Below, in pieces: positions 35,705 through 46,724 of a stretch of DNA of 64,000 nt (within the stretch, counting starts at the first letter, position 1; every line of letters starts with the position of its first letter). A model generated the notes under the pieces. That model searched no databases and was not told the DNA's origin. It saw only the letters and a list, made by a program, of their open reading frames with translations. Source of the stretch: Primula veris (taxonomy: Eukaryota > Streptophyta > Magnoliopsida > Ericales > Primulaceae); the NCBI GenBank assembly GCA_963682055.1, contig OY821740.1, forward strand, positions 31,698,795 through 31,762,794. The letters are read 5' to 3'. The position numbers were made by a program, and so were the translations under genes.

Positions 35705-38674
35705 ATGGGGTCCTTGTCAAATGGAAAGCTCTGTAATGGGGTGTCAGATAAGAGGCCCTTTGAGGAAAGTTATTCTCTCTCTTCAGTTACACCCAAGTTT
35801 AAAAAACGTAAGGTTTCTGCTGTTCGAGTATTTCCACCAGGGTGCGGACCAAATGCTCCTAAAATTAAAGCAAACCATGTCAACGATGAAAAGAGAACAG
35901 AAGATCCAGATTTTGACACTGGTAACACTTCTGAAATCGGTGATGGGGTAAAATCTCCATCTGAGTTGGAATTATTTGGTTCATTAGATGATTTGGTAGG
36001 CAAGGTGGTGGCTTCGGCGTCTGGAACCGTCAATGGTGATGATGTGGCATCATCAATTAAGCCTCTTGGAGATGATTTCTGGCAAACTTTACAAATTGAC
36101 GCGCCAGAATTTTCTCACGATTTCGATAAAGTGAAAAGTCCAGCTGCGGTGAAGATCGAGAATGCTGTAGAGACCAAACTTGAAGTTGAGATTATTAATG
36201 AAATATCACTTGCAAAAGGTTCTCCTATTGGTGATGGTGATGCTGTAAAAGGTCCTAATGTAGAAACTAGATACCCTAGAAGAAGAGTTTCGGCTACTCG
36301 AGAGTTTCCCCCTTTTTGTGGGAGAAATGCTCTGTGTCCGACTGAAGAAGAACGTGCTAAACTTACTTTGGGTGCTTCGTATAAGGCTCCTCAGCGGTGT
36401 GAAGAGATATTAGAGAAAGAAAAGATTAAAAAGGAAGAACCGGAAGCAGATCTGAAGGATGAAAGTCACAAAATAGAGGATTTAGAAGTGAAAAATGAAA
36501 CCCTTTATGCTGACGTGCAAGGTGGACAATCAATGGAGATACCGAGGGATGAGGTAGATGCTACTCCATTTAATGATCGAAGTTGGTCCGGTTGTGAAGA
36601 ATCGTACAAGGAAGTGAGAGAAAAGGATTCCCCCAAAAGTAAACAGGAAGTTCATAAGCCAGAACTGTTGAGCAAGGCCAAGACAGTTAATAAAAAGGAA
36701 TATAAGGACGAGAGAGATATTAAATCGAATGTGAATATGGAGATGGTGGTTTTTGCTGATAAAAGTGTTGATAATAGTAATTTGGATGACTATGCTTTGG
36801 GAAGTGATGATGATGAGACGATGGTTCAAAGCCTAATTTCTGGTCCAAGCAGTCCGCAGAATTACGACCATAACCACATTAAAAAAGAAAAAAAGGAAGT
36901 AAATTCGTCGAAGATGCCACTTTCAGGAAATATTGTTGTTAGAAAAAAAGAGTCCATTGCTCAAGAAGAGGAGGATAAAGGTGATAATATGATAGTGAGA
37001 TCTTCAAAGAAGAGACCACCTACAAAGATGGCGGCTAAAAAGAAACTGTTGGTTTCTCGAGAACAGGACGAAGTTTTTCCTGTGGGACTGAAAGCGAAAG
37101 AAGTCGAACTAACTCTTCCCCCTTTTGGTCCCAGTAGTTCTAGTGACGGAAGCATGCGAAACAAAGTGAGAGAAACTTTACGTCTTTTCCAAGCTATTTG
37201 TCGCAAGATCCTGCAAGGTGAAGAAGCGAATCTGAAGCAACAAGGTAAAAAAAGGATCGATTTAGACGCTGCTAAAATAATTAAAGAAAAAGGAAAAGAA
37301 GTAAATACGAGCAAACAGATAATAGGAACAGTACCGGGAGTTGAAGTAGGTGATGAGTTTCTATATAGAGTTGAGCTTGCTCTTGTAGGCGTTCACCGTT
37401 TATATCAAGCGGGTATCGATTATATGATGCACAATGGGATGATTGTATGTGCAAGTATTGTAGCCTCAGGGGGTTATGCAGATGAATTAGATAATCCCGA
37501 CATATTGATATATTCTGGCCAGGGTGGGATGCCTGCGGGTAAGAAGAAAGAAGCTGAGGATCAGAAATTAGAGAGGGGGAATTTGGCTATGAAAAACAGT
37601 ATTGCGGCTAAAAATCCCGTCAGGGTGATCCGTGGCACTAAAGAGAAGGTCTCAAGGGGAGATGCAAGGGCTAAAATGGTCCCTTCATATGCTTATGATG
37701 GGTTGTATACTGTGGAAAAGTATTGGCAAGAAGTGGGGCATAATGGTAAACTGGTTTTTAAGTTTGAGCTGAGGAGGATCCCGGGACAACCCGAGCTTGC
37801 TTGGAAAGAAGTAAAAAAATCGAAAAAATTCAAGTCACGGGAAGGTGTTTGCGTCGAGGATATATCTAACGGTAAAGAAGTTTTCCGTATATGCGCTGTG
37901 AATACCGTTAATAATGAGGCACCGCCTGCTTTTAGTTATGTAACTAAAGTGATTTATCCGAGTTGGTATAAACCTACTTCTCCCGAAGGATGCGGGTGTA
38001 TAGATGGATGCTCGGATTCTCGAAAATGTTCATGCGTGGTTAAAAACGGCGAAGAAATACCGTATAATCACAATGGTGCAATTGTCGAAGCAAAGCCTTT
38101 GGTACACGAATGTGGGCCGGCTTGCAAATGTCCACCCTCATGCTACAATAGAGTTACTCAGTATGGTATGAAAATTCAGCTCGAGATATTTAAAACTGAC
38201 TCGAGGGGGTGGGGAGTTAGGTCCTTGAGTTCTATACCTTCGGGTAGTTTTATCTGCGAATACATAGGCGAGCTTCTCGAGGACAAAGAAGCCGAACAAA
38301 GACGTAACGATGAATATTTATTTGATATTGGAAAAAACTACACCGATTGCTCTCATCAAATGTATTCGGAATCGAGCTTGGTTGAGACTGATGAGGATAG
38401 TGGTTTTACAATAGATGCTGCGGTTTATGGAAATGTGGGGAGGTTTATTAACCATAGTTGTTCGCCTAATTTGTATGCACAAAATGTTTTATATGATCAT
38501 GAGGACAGGAGTATGCCTCATATAATGTTATTTGCGGCAGAGAATATCCCCCCTCTACAGGAGCTTACGTATCATTATAATTATTCGGTTGGACAAGTTC
38601 GAGATTCAAATGGGAATGTTAAAGTGAAGAATTGTTATTGTGGCTCCGAGGAGTGTGAAGGCAGAATGTATTGA
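35705..38674 (+). CDS. SUVH5/6: H3K9 methyltransferase, SUVH5/6-type
   Basis: Nuclear SU(VAR)3-9 homologue that methylates histone H3 lysine 9 at methylated DNA and supports CHROMOMETHYLASE-dependent silencing. The coding region is one uninterrupted frame of 989 residues from the ATG at 35705; upstream sequence in the same frame has no better ATG. The N-terminus has two basic motifs typical of SUVH5/6, KKRKVSAVRVFPPGCGP (about 33-49) and YPRRRVSATREFPPFCG (about 190-206), in an acidic/Lys-rich linker. The SRA/YDG domain (about 541-697, starting PGVEVGDEF, with YAYDGLYTVEKYW) binds methylated cytosine. The cysteine-rich pre-SET (about 762-813, CGCIDGCSD to CPPSCYNR), SET (GWGVRS, CEYIGEL, RFINHSCSPNL at about 916, ELTYHYNY) and post-SET (CYCGSEEC) are complete. 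SUVH5 and SUVH6 cannot be told apart here. Confidence 0.95.
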   Translation: MGSLSNGKLCNGVSDKRPFEESYSLSSVTPKFKKRKVSAVRVFPPGCGPNAPKIKANHVNDEKRTEDPDFDTGNTSEIGDGVKSPSELELFGSLDDLVGKVVASASGTVNGDDVASSIKPLGDDFWQTLQIDAPEFSHDFDKVKSPAAVKIENAVETKLEVEIINEISLAKGSPIGDGDAVKGPNVETRYPRRRVSATREFPPFCGRNALCPTEEERAKLTLGASYKAPQRCEEILEKEKIKKEEPEADLKDESHKIEDLEVKNETLYADVQGGQSMEIPRDEVDATPFNDRSWSGCEESYKEVREKDSPKSKQEVHKPELLSKAKTVNKKEYKDERDIKSNVNMEMVVFADKSVDNSNLDDYALGSDDDETMVQSLISGPSSPQNYDHNHIKKEKKEVNSSKMPLSGNIVVRKKESIAQEEEDKGDNMIVRSSKKRPPTKMAAKKKLLVSREQDEVFPVGLKAKEVELTLPPFGPSSSSDGSMRNKVRETLRLFQAICRKILQGEEANLKQQGKKRIDLDAAKIIKEKGKEVNTSKQIIGTVPGVEVGDEFLYRVELALVGVHRLYQAGIDYMMHNGMIVCASIVASGGYADELDNPDILIYSGQGGMPAGKKKEAEDQKLERGNLAMKNSIAAKNPVRVIRGTKEKVSRGDARAKMVPSYAYDGLYTVEKYWQEVGHNGKLVFKFELRRIPGQPELAWKEVKKSKKFKSREGVCVEDISNGKEVFRICAVNTVNNEAPPAFSYVTKVIYPSWYKPTSPEGCGCIDGCSDSRKCSCVVKNGEEIPYNHNGAIVEAKPLVHECGPACKCPPSCYNRVTQYGMKIQLEIFKTDSRGWGVRSLSSIPSGSFICEYIGELLEDKEAEQRRNDEYLFDIGKNYTDCSHQMYSESSLVETDEDSGFTIDAAVYGNVGRFINHSCSPNLYAQNVLYDHEDRSMPHIMLFAAENIPPLQELTYHYNYSVGQVRDSNGNVKVKNCYCGSEECEGRMY

Positions 38675-41580
38675 GATAAATGAAGTGCATGTTAATCAGA
38701 GATTTTGGTGCCTCGTGGTGTAAGCTATTTCAAAACTAAGTTTTCAAATTGAGGTTTATCTAAACATTTTTGCTAAAAACTCTCCACTGTTGCTTGTTAA
38801 TTTTGAAAATAATGATTGTTTATTTAGATACATATTTTGTTTGATTGCGCCTTCCAAGCAATAAGCTGGACTTTTTGAGATTATGTTTAAGCTGAATTTG
38901 TGTACCCGTCCAGAAAACTCAATAATTATTTTGGTTGTAACTGAGCCGATTACTTTTTGGTTTGTAATTTTCTCAAAAACCAAACCAAACGAACTGCGAA
39001 AACCCCTAAAAAACAGCCGATATAAGAGTTCTTGAAATCTAGTTTTCCGGTGAAATTGTGTATAGGTGTCCAGAAAACTCAATTTTCAGACCAAGATTTA
39101 TATCAAATGGGGAGAGAAGTGTTTCCCCTTGCGCATTATTATACTCAGTGGGATCAGTATTACTTCGAATAGTTTCAATTTTTGTGACAAGAAGCAACGC
39201 CTCATTTCATTTTCTGTTAGCCTGTTTCATTTGGCACAAGGATACTTAACACTGCTACATGTTTTTAAACCAATTTTACCATAAAACCTTTTAGCACTTG
39301 TCCACACATGGAGGGGGGCATGTAATGTTGCACTCGTCCTTAATTTGTACATGCATCTCTTCTTTATTTTGGCAAATATTTTAACATATATGTTGCGATT
39401 CTAATGTGTATATTCGCTTTTTCTTCTTATTCAGACGATGATCTGCTTCGTGTGATGGGTTGGGGCAAAAATAGATTTCAACTTAGAGATATAAAACTTT
39501 GCTTGGGTTTTATCTTGTGGTTGTCTACTCACAGACTCTACAATGCACTGTTGTTTTTATTTGGCAGTGGTCTATCTACCTGTTCTGCGGATAAGTAGTC
39601 CTCCCAGGTTAGATAATACTTCCTGGCAAGGAATAAATTTGTGTTGTAAATTTGATAAGTTTTTCCATGTGAAATAGTTGAAATAAAACCTAATGGCTAA
39701 AAATGCCTCGTTCTTTGTCAGAACATGTTAGCTTTACTTGTGTAGTTGTGTCGGCAAGTCTTGTAGAGATGAATTTTTAGTTTTGAAAAATTAGATGGCT
39801 AGATAATCAAATGTACAATGCACTGGTTTGGTTGCAGTTTTGAGCATTTTGTTTTGTTTTGTTTTCTTACAAGTGGTGTTGGTTTCTGGCTTGGAAATAG
39901 CTAAATATTATAAGGTGAATATACTCGATTGTTTTTCCTTGCTTATTAACTTATTAGTCCGGCATTTTTCAAAATTTTACTAACATAATCTTAAATAGAC
40001 TTCTTGGAAGAAAATAGAGTTCTTGAAATTTGTGAATTTCGGATCGTATTCCCATGGAAACTCGTGAAAGTGAGCAAATCCTAAACTTCTAGCTCTCTCT
40101 CCACCGGAAATCATTGTGAGAGTAATCATTGTGTAGTGAGATTGACACTACCGGGTATTAAGGACAAAAAGCGTAAAACAGAGTAAGGCAACGTATTAAC
40201 ATCCATAAGGTCCTTGGAAACAATTCAGTGTAGTTGCAATATGGTTGAAACTGTTTTACAAAATTGAGTACATAAAACAGGTATACAACAGCAAAATGTT
40301 AAAAAGAAAAAGAGGATGGGGGAATAGGGAAGGGCATTTCCTTAGAACCAGTATATTCAAGCTGTTGCAGTTTTGCGATGATTTTTACTACAGCCTACGA
40401 TGAATTTAGTCTCGGTCCTCTATTTGGCATCTAATGGTCCACAAAAAGCAAAACGTTTTGCCAAAAAATAAACCTTAACAACAGAAACAGCAGGGATCAC
40501 AGGATGCAAGATGGATGGCTCAGGTTAACTACTAATGTCGGTAACCACGGTACCGTAATTCATTGCTACAAAGATTCGCCATGAGACTCGGGGACCAGAT
40601 TTTATAGTTAAATAGAATGATTTTTTTACGGGTGAGAGGATCCTTCTTTATCATGCCTCATATCCGATGCTCACATAAACAAAACTATTTAGAAAATATG
40701 CTTTCTTACTCTTATATGCCCCAAATCCTTTCATTTAAAACAGTTGCTCCATTTACTTACTCTTTTGAATCAGCTGGACTTCCTTTTAGTAACACTGAAG
40801 TAGGAACGTGATAATTAGGTTATGCTGATTAGGATGATACATTTTCAAGATTTCAAAAGGCGCTGGGTAGTGTCGAGGTGGGGAGATTGGAACACGGGGT
40901 TTGGGTGGTTGCTAGGTGGAAAAATGACATTTATGCGGTTTTACTTGTTTTTCGTGGATGCTCATATGATAGATATGTTGTAACTTATCATACAACAAAC
41001 AATTGAATATACACCTAAAATTGTAGTTAAACTGGATACTTCAAGGTAAAATAAGTGCTAGATAGTGAGAATTTAAGTCCAAGTACACCAGTAATCCTTA
41101 ATTCAGAATTAAAATTATATATTACATCAAAGATAATTTAACTCATCGAACTATATATGTAGTGCAACTACATAGACAAGACTTTATTTAATCGCCTTCA
41201 AATTTTGTAATCAAGTTCTCTTTCTCACATCATAAGATTGATTATTGGAGGCTAGAGCAGAAATTTGATTCTTCATGGGGTTGTTATACCTGAAAAGGGA
41301 TTAACAAATACTTGTTAACTAAAACTATTATAACAAAGGGATAAATGGTAATATATGTTTAATATTTTCATGTAGTATCAAAACTGGTTTAATGTCACTG
41401 GAAGTAGAGACATGTAGGTTCTTTAAAGAAATTATAATAGAAGGTTGTCTTATCGTCTGTAATTGATTAATTAGCCTACAGTGGCTCGATTCTCTCCAAG
41501 TATCTCGGTAAGTTTTAGTTTTTTACTTTATTTTCTTAATCATTCTTTTACTGTAATTTGTGAAAAATGTATCAAACCTG
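38675..41580. other. SUVH 3' UTR and intergenic DNA
   Basis: Begins with the SUVH 3' UTR (length unknown). The remainder has no supported gene, RNA or delimited element. Confidence 0.45.
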
Positions 41581-41584
41581 GTAC

Positions 41585-41855
41585 ACTTACCCACTAACAG
41601 AAGGGAGATCAACACATCTATACACATATTACAAAGTACAAACTATGATGAAATATAATAACATAACTCAGCATTTCCCCTCAGCATGCCGAGGTGACCC
41701 AACATCACTTGATAGTAGTAACCATCATATTTAAACTTATACTTTTACTTATTTAAAAGCTTGTATCAAGTAACGAGAGCAACACATTTATACACATGTC
41801 ATGAACTAGACACAAGTGATGTGTTATAATAACATAAATCAACAAGATGATTGTT
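41585..41855 (-). mobile_element. TRIM-like retroelement relic, second copy
   Basis: On the minus strand two related segments, ATAACACATCACTTGTGTC with TTCATGACATGTGTATAAAT and ATATTTCATCATAGTTTGTAC with TAATATGTGTATAGATGTG, flank AAGTGATGTTGGGTCACC. The same order of motifs occurs at 23.35-23.6 kb. They look like two decayed short LTRs around a very short interior. No PBS survives in this copy. Confidence 0.4.
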
Positions 41856-41859
41856 TTTT

Positions 41860-44422
41860 TTCCTCTTCAATTTACATACTTTTTGGTAAATTCGGCACCA
41901 CCCATTTACTATTTATACTGACAACGGTGAAGGACTGGTCTTTAAAGTGGGACTGAGGGTGGGGTATGTTTGGTACGCGTGATTTTGTAGGTGGGTGGTC
42001 TAAATGAGTGGGAGGGTGGAGATCTTAAAATTATTTAAACCAAATTATAAGTTTTTATTATACTTTGGTCCTATTTTTATACAAAATTCCGGTATGTACT
42101 AAGGTTTTAACATCCTAACTTAGTATACCGGAATTGCCAAGTAAACTTGATTTAGTGTACTTAACTTTTAAATTGTTGATTTAGTGTTTGGATTTTACTA
42201 GTTAAGTTTGATTTAGGCACCGTTTGTTTCATAGTAAAAATTTTACGGTGGAAAAATATTTCTATAGAAAAATTTTACATTGAAAACTTTTGTTTGCATT
42301 TCATTTACGGACGATTGGTGCGTAAAAAGAATTCCATCTAAAATTTAATACAAACTCAAGTTTTTTTTTGTTTTTAAAAAATGTTTTTTCTAACAATAAA
42401 TTGTTGTTTGGTAAAAGTCTCAACGTTTATAGAAAACCTTAACTGGACACGTATTTTCTTTCATATACGTCACTTGTTATAACTTATAAATTTTTAATAT
42501 ATTAGACTCATAAAATTAGAAGTATAGAAGATAAATCGTTGATTATAAATTATTTTCAACAAGCTAAATATATACGTAAAATATTTTTGACTTTTCTTTT
42601 AGCTTTTTTCAGTTATCTTTTGTTTTTTTTAGTTATTTTGGATTATTTGTTTTCTCTAAAACAATCATTTTTTGTAATTTTTCTATTTTTTATATTGGTT
42701 AATTAGGTTGAATTGGACTCATATTTAAATAGTTTTAAAATATTAGACCTATAATTAATTATAATTTCTATATTCGTATTAGAAAGAACATATAGAGAGT
42801 CTCCGTATGCTGTTTCCAATTTTATTTGCGCCGTAATCATTTTCCCCACTTTTACTGCATATGTGGAAAATGTTTTCAAAAAAAAAAATATTTTTACTTA
42901 ATTATAATTTCTATATTACTATTACTTGTTTCTTTTAGGATGGAAACAGAATTTTAGAACTCAAAAATGAATTTTTAACGCTTAAACAGTAAACTATCGT
43001 ACTTTTCGGCGTTTGTAAAGTTTACATACATTGATACAATTTTAAAGGTAAATATATATCTGTCCGGTAACACATTTACGTGTTCCATTTCCATCCAAAA
43101 GTTAACGGTGATACACGATATCAAATTTATATGGTATCTCAACAAACTAAATTAAAATTTGAAGTCCTGGTACACTAAATCAGGTCTAATTGATAAGAAT
43201 TAAAATCAGGTCTAATCAAGATTTTAAATTGTGAATATACTAAATCAATTTTTTTTATATAAACACATGACACTAAAGTTTAATTCTTCTTTCCTAGAGT
43301 ATCAAAACGAATTATTTACCTCCATTTTTATAAAAAATTAATTACATTGTTTTGCATAAAGTTAACTTATTAAATCTAATTCAAGGGCATGCATGATTAA
43401 TTGAACTTTTAATATTACCAATAGCTCTAATTTTCTGTACTTGTTTACGCGTAGGTCTAAAAGTGGGTAATGGTTTTCCACTTATCAGAGCGTGCATCTC
43501 ATAGATCAAAACAAATATTTTTTTAAAATTTAATGATTATGATATAAAAAGTGGTATGAATCGAATTTCAGTAAAAAACAAAATTCAATTTATATACGAG
43601 CAATGTATATAATTTCCTATATGAATATAATAATAATAAATTATCGTGCGGTCCATATTTTGTGGTTGTAATATTGTTATGATTATTAAATGATAATAAA
43701 CAAATAAAAATAAATAATATAGGGTTATTATAATAAAATTAATAGAAACGCTGGAATTTGTGTATATGTAAACGATTTATTAAAAAATATAAAATACTTT
43801 ATTTTTTAAAAAATGGTTAACATTGTTTATCTTATGGTCTACTTGAGTGAATACCTTTCCCTATTACCTTTTACACAAATGGGTCCAAAATTTTATTTCT
43901 CCATATTGGAGATTAGCATACTACTTCTCTCTGTCACCGCCATTGATGAAAAGACCTCCGCCAACGGAGAATTGCGAGACTCGCAATCAATTTACCATTT
44001 TGATTTTCACATTCAAGATTTTTCGTATTCAAGAATTTTCGCTTTGCAAACTTGTTATCACCAATATCATTTTGGCTCAAAACTGTTGCATGTTTTTACA
44101 TCATTAGAAATTTGCAACTCTCTTTGACTATTTTAAAGCTTGAAAACTCTGTTAATGTTGATATTATATATCTACGACTCATCAAAGACGTAGGGAGCAA
44201 ATAATTATTTTTTAATGCTCAACTAGTCAATTAATAATTAATTAATTTTATGCTCATTAATTATAATTCATAACTAGCTATTGCCATTTTATCTGTCTTT
44301 CGCAACTAAGTCTCTTCAAATCATTGCATGAGAGCACACAAACATGTCATTACTAAAAACCTAATGCTACTAGCTAGTACGTAAAATTCTACATAAAAAG
44401 AGAGAGAGAGAGAGTTATCCAA
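41860..44422. other. Intergenic with an inverted-repeat element
   Basis: About 42,150-43,260 is bounded by inverted, diverged blocks (TTGATTTAGTGTAC on the left; GGTACACTAAATCAGG and TATACTAAATCAA on the right), suggesting a decayed long-TIR element. A compact hairpin, AATTCCGGTATGTACTAAGG with CTTAGTATACCGGAATT, lies at about 42,086-42,136. No gene is supported. Confidence 0.4.
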
Positions 44423-44752
44423 TCATGTGTACTTACTTCCACACTTGAAGTGGCGGGGGACCCTCCTTCCGCACCCTTCAGCAAGCCTTATGGCCCGATT
44501 AATGTTGACGAGGGCAGCCAGCTTAGGTGTAATCAACGGACACACACACTCCGTGTGAGTCACCCTAACACGATGGCAACACTCAGCCGATGGTAACCTT
44601 CCGTATATTACAGGCTTACAAGCATTTATCCCCAACGTTTTCTCCTCTTTGCACTGAGCGGGGCTCGGTTTTGCCGTGCCCAATTTCACCTCCCAACAAC
44701 CCACTATAGCCACCACTAGTAAAATGATCAAAACACCACTAGATCTCACCAT
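44423..44752 (-). CDS. Secreted 8-cysteine lipid-transfer-like protein
   Basis: Small secreted protein of the bifunctional inhibitor/lipid-transfer/2S albumin superfamily; such proteins bind lipids or other hydrophobic ligands in the apoplast. I start at MVRSSGVLIILLVVAIVGCW (44752) because a signal peptide follows at once; an in-frame ATG at 44821 would add 23 residues ahead of it. The mature part has all eight cysteines: C-X10-C-X12-CC-X9-C-X1-C-X22-C-X9-C, in PSAECCHRVRVTHTECVCP and LAEGCGRRVPRHFKCGS. The frame ends TGTGGAAGTAAGTACACATGA, which contains a strong GTAAGT donor just after the last cysteine codon. nsLTP genes often have an intron there, so the real last few residues may come from a second exon. 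The read-through version is 109 residues. Confidence 0.75.
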   Translation of the reverse strand: MVRSSGVLIILLVVAIVGCWEVKLGTAKPSPAQCKEEKTLGINACKPVIYGRLPSAECCHRVRVTHTECVCPLITPKLAALVNINRAIRLAEGCGRRVPRHFKCGSKYT

Positions 44753-44821
44753 CTCTTTCTTTCTCGATATATATTCACTAGTATTACAAGAGTATGTAAA
44801 GGGAATGGCAAGGGCTTTCAC

Positions 44822-45127
44822 AATTTATAGGGAAGGAATTGGCTTGAGGGTATTGGAAGTGTCCTTTAAAACGAGTCATTTTAGCTTTTATGATGTGACA
44901 TATTTGTTTCCTGCACAATAATTCAGTGTGTAAGCTTAAATTCAACAAGACAAGAAGACGAGAAAAAACAATCGGCACTGTGTTAAGTGGGTAATAACTA
45001 ATAAGAAACCAAGCCCAATGGAATCTTCACTGATGTCGGCATTAATAAGTTGAAAACCATTACCTGCTTGTGGACCTACACGTAAACAAGTCCAGAAAAC
45101 TAGATCTATTGGTAGTGGTAACTTTCC
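44822..45127. other. Upstream region of the lipid-transfer-like gene
   Basis: Expected to hold its promoter and leader. No specific element is identified. Confidence 0.35.
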
Positions 45128-45138
45128 CTATTAAAATC

Positions 45139-45273
45139 GGAGGAGGAGTGTCAGACTTTGGTATAGTCTGGAAAACACTCCCTGTGGCACCATTGGATCT
45201 TACAGTCTGTGGACCACACTGTTGATCCAATGGTTCCACAGAGGAGAGTTTTTCAGACTATACCTCCCCCTCT
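45139..45273. mobile_element. Mutator-like MITE with 11-bp target duplication
   Basis: A 135-bp near-palindromic element. GGTATAGTCTGGAAAACACT on the left pairs with the complement of AGTTTTTCAGACTATACC on the right, and inner blocks CACCATTGGATC and GATCCAATGGTTCC pair as well. A perfect 11-bp direct repeat CTATTAAAATC flanks it (45128-45138 and 45274-45284). A 9-11-bp duplication points to the Mutator superfamily. The perfect duplication suggests a recent insertion. Confidence 0.75.
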
Positions 45274-45284
45274 CTATTAAAATC

Positions 45285-46312
45285 TATGTTTTTGAATGGT
45301 ATGTGTACCAAACAAGCAAGTAGTACAAATAAGGGATAAATTAATGTTATTTTCGCCGCATAATGCAAAAAATTAATTCTATTGTTGCCATATATTTTGT
45401 AGCTAAAAATTGCCGATTATATGGTTTTAACCGCCCGCAAATGGTTAAAAGATATTCACATGAATTTCTGCACCTCCCATCCGCAGATCATAGCTAGTTA
45501 AGCTCTTGCAAAGAAGTACTTATGTTGCCATGTGTTTCTGCTCTTTAAACATGCACGAGTTAAATCGTTTAATGAAAATCATATTTTGACATGTGGAGGT
45601 GGCAATCTTGTAACAGTGTTCTGAAATACGAGGTAATTAGACGGAAATCAGGCCGAGGCTAGACGGTAAGTGGAACTAGGCGCCTTTAGATTAAGCGACT
45701 AGACAATGGTTAAGCGGAATTATGCAGGATTAGACGTTAAGTGAACTCGCCTAGAAACCACTTTCTGCCTTCTATAACATTGTGTGTAACCAGTCCAGGT
45801 ATATAAATTATAAAGCAGTAGACCTAGTCTTGTTTCAACTTGGCAAATTAGTCTCCAAACAGGAAGTCGTCCATCAAAATGGTAAATTGATTATAATAAG
45901 TCTCCTAAGTAATACTTTCTTTCATCTAGTCAACATTTGTAATTGTGTGATGGTGATTTAACAAGCACGCGTGATAGATTATGTCCCGGAATTCTGAAGG
46001 TAAAGTGTAGGAATTTTTTTGGAGAACTACCCAACTTAATATTTAGAATATTAGAATACACTAGGAACATCTGTCGTGTTATGTTTTTCGACTCGGTGCT
46101 ACTGCACGAGCAGCCTGGACGGCCTAGCCACGGTGAGGACGGATACAACGGGGCAATAATTGGAGAATTCGTTATTTCCAGATGGTGAAGATCAAAGCAA
46201 ATAAAAAGATATTAATTACTTCAGCAGTTGTAGATCTCCATAGCTTTATTTATAAAATTATTAGAGACAAACACAACATATAATTGGACAGCTATCAGTA
46301 CATACATGTCAT
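45285..46312. other. Intergenic, one gene-like fragment
   Basis: A repeat-like G-rich patch at about 45,640-45,770 (AGGCGCCTTTAG, AAGCGGAATTATGC) has a loose relative at 52,400-52,545. The stretch 45,940-46,190 is less AT-rich and open in both strands, but I cannot assign it to a family. Confidence 0.35.
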
Positions 46313-46663
46313 TCACATTCTACTTTTTTCCTGAGTGAGAGGACGCCAAACATCACAAATACGATTTTGTATATGTTTGTTAAACACATCAAATGTGTTT
46401 TGCTTTCCGTTCCGGTAGAAATGACAAAAGTAAAGCGCGAGACTCCAAAAGGATTTGCAATAAACTCGAAGTCGAAAGATCCATTTTCCTGAAGCTTTTG
46501 GTTTTCATAATCGTTAGTTTTGGATTGACAATGAAATTCCAACGTTCCAGGGTCATGACTGTGAATTATGACTTTAACATCAGTTAACCGCCAAATTGCT
46601 CGGAAAACTTAGGACAAGATGCGTATATATCATGATGACCAAGAGATTGATAAACTTGATCAT
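46313..46663 (-). pseudogene. Plant self-incompatibility S1-type (SPH) protein pseudogene
   Basis: SPH proteins are small secreted proteins related to the poppy S-determinant. On the minus strand a signal-peptide-like start (MIKFINLLVIMIYTHLVLSF) begins at 46663. The body VKVIIHSHDPGTLEFHCQSK and ENGSFDFEFIANPFGVSRF follows in another frame, and the tail YFCHFYRNGKQNTFDVFNK and RICDVWRPLTQEKSRM ends at a stop at 46313 in yet another frame. The conserved family blocks are present in order, so two small indels (near 46583 and 46437) have broken the gene. The total of about 117 codons fits the family. SPH genes are usually intronless, so splicing is an unlikely explanation. Confidence 0.75.
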
Positions 46664-46724
46664 TCTTTCGTTGTTTGTTATGGTGCATGCTCGTTCTATT
46701 TTTATTTGAATGGGCCGTTTTAGC

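Noticed and set aside
36530..37314. Minus-strand frames under the SUVH gene
   Set aside because: They are antisense shadows of a well-supported methyltransferase coding region.
43813..44127. 104-codon plus-strand frame
   Set aside because: Composition resembles random AT-rich sequence and two overlapping frames are open at once.
45943..46188. Small gene on either strand at 45.94-46.19 kb
   Set aside because: Open on both strands but no domain, signal peptide or splice context I can defend.
46636..46710. Signal-peptide-like frame on the plus strand (MTKRLINLIILSLFVMVHA)
   Set aside because: It ends after about 24 codons and overlaps the start of the minus-strand SPH pseudogene, where complementary hydrophobic codons explain it.
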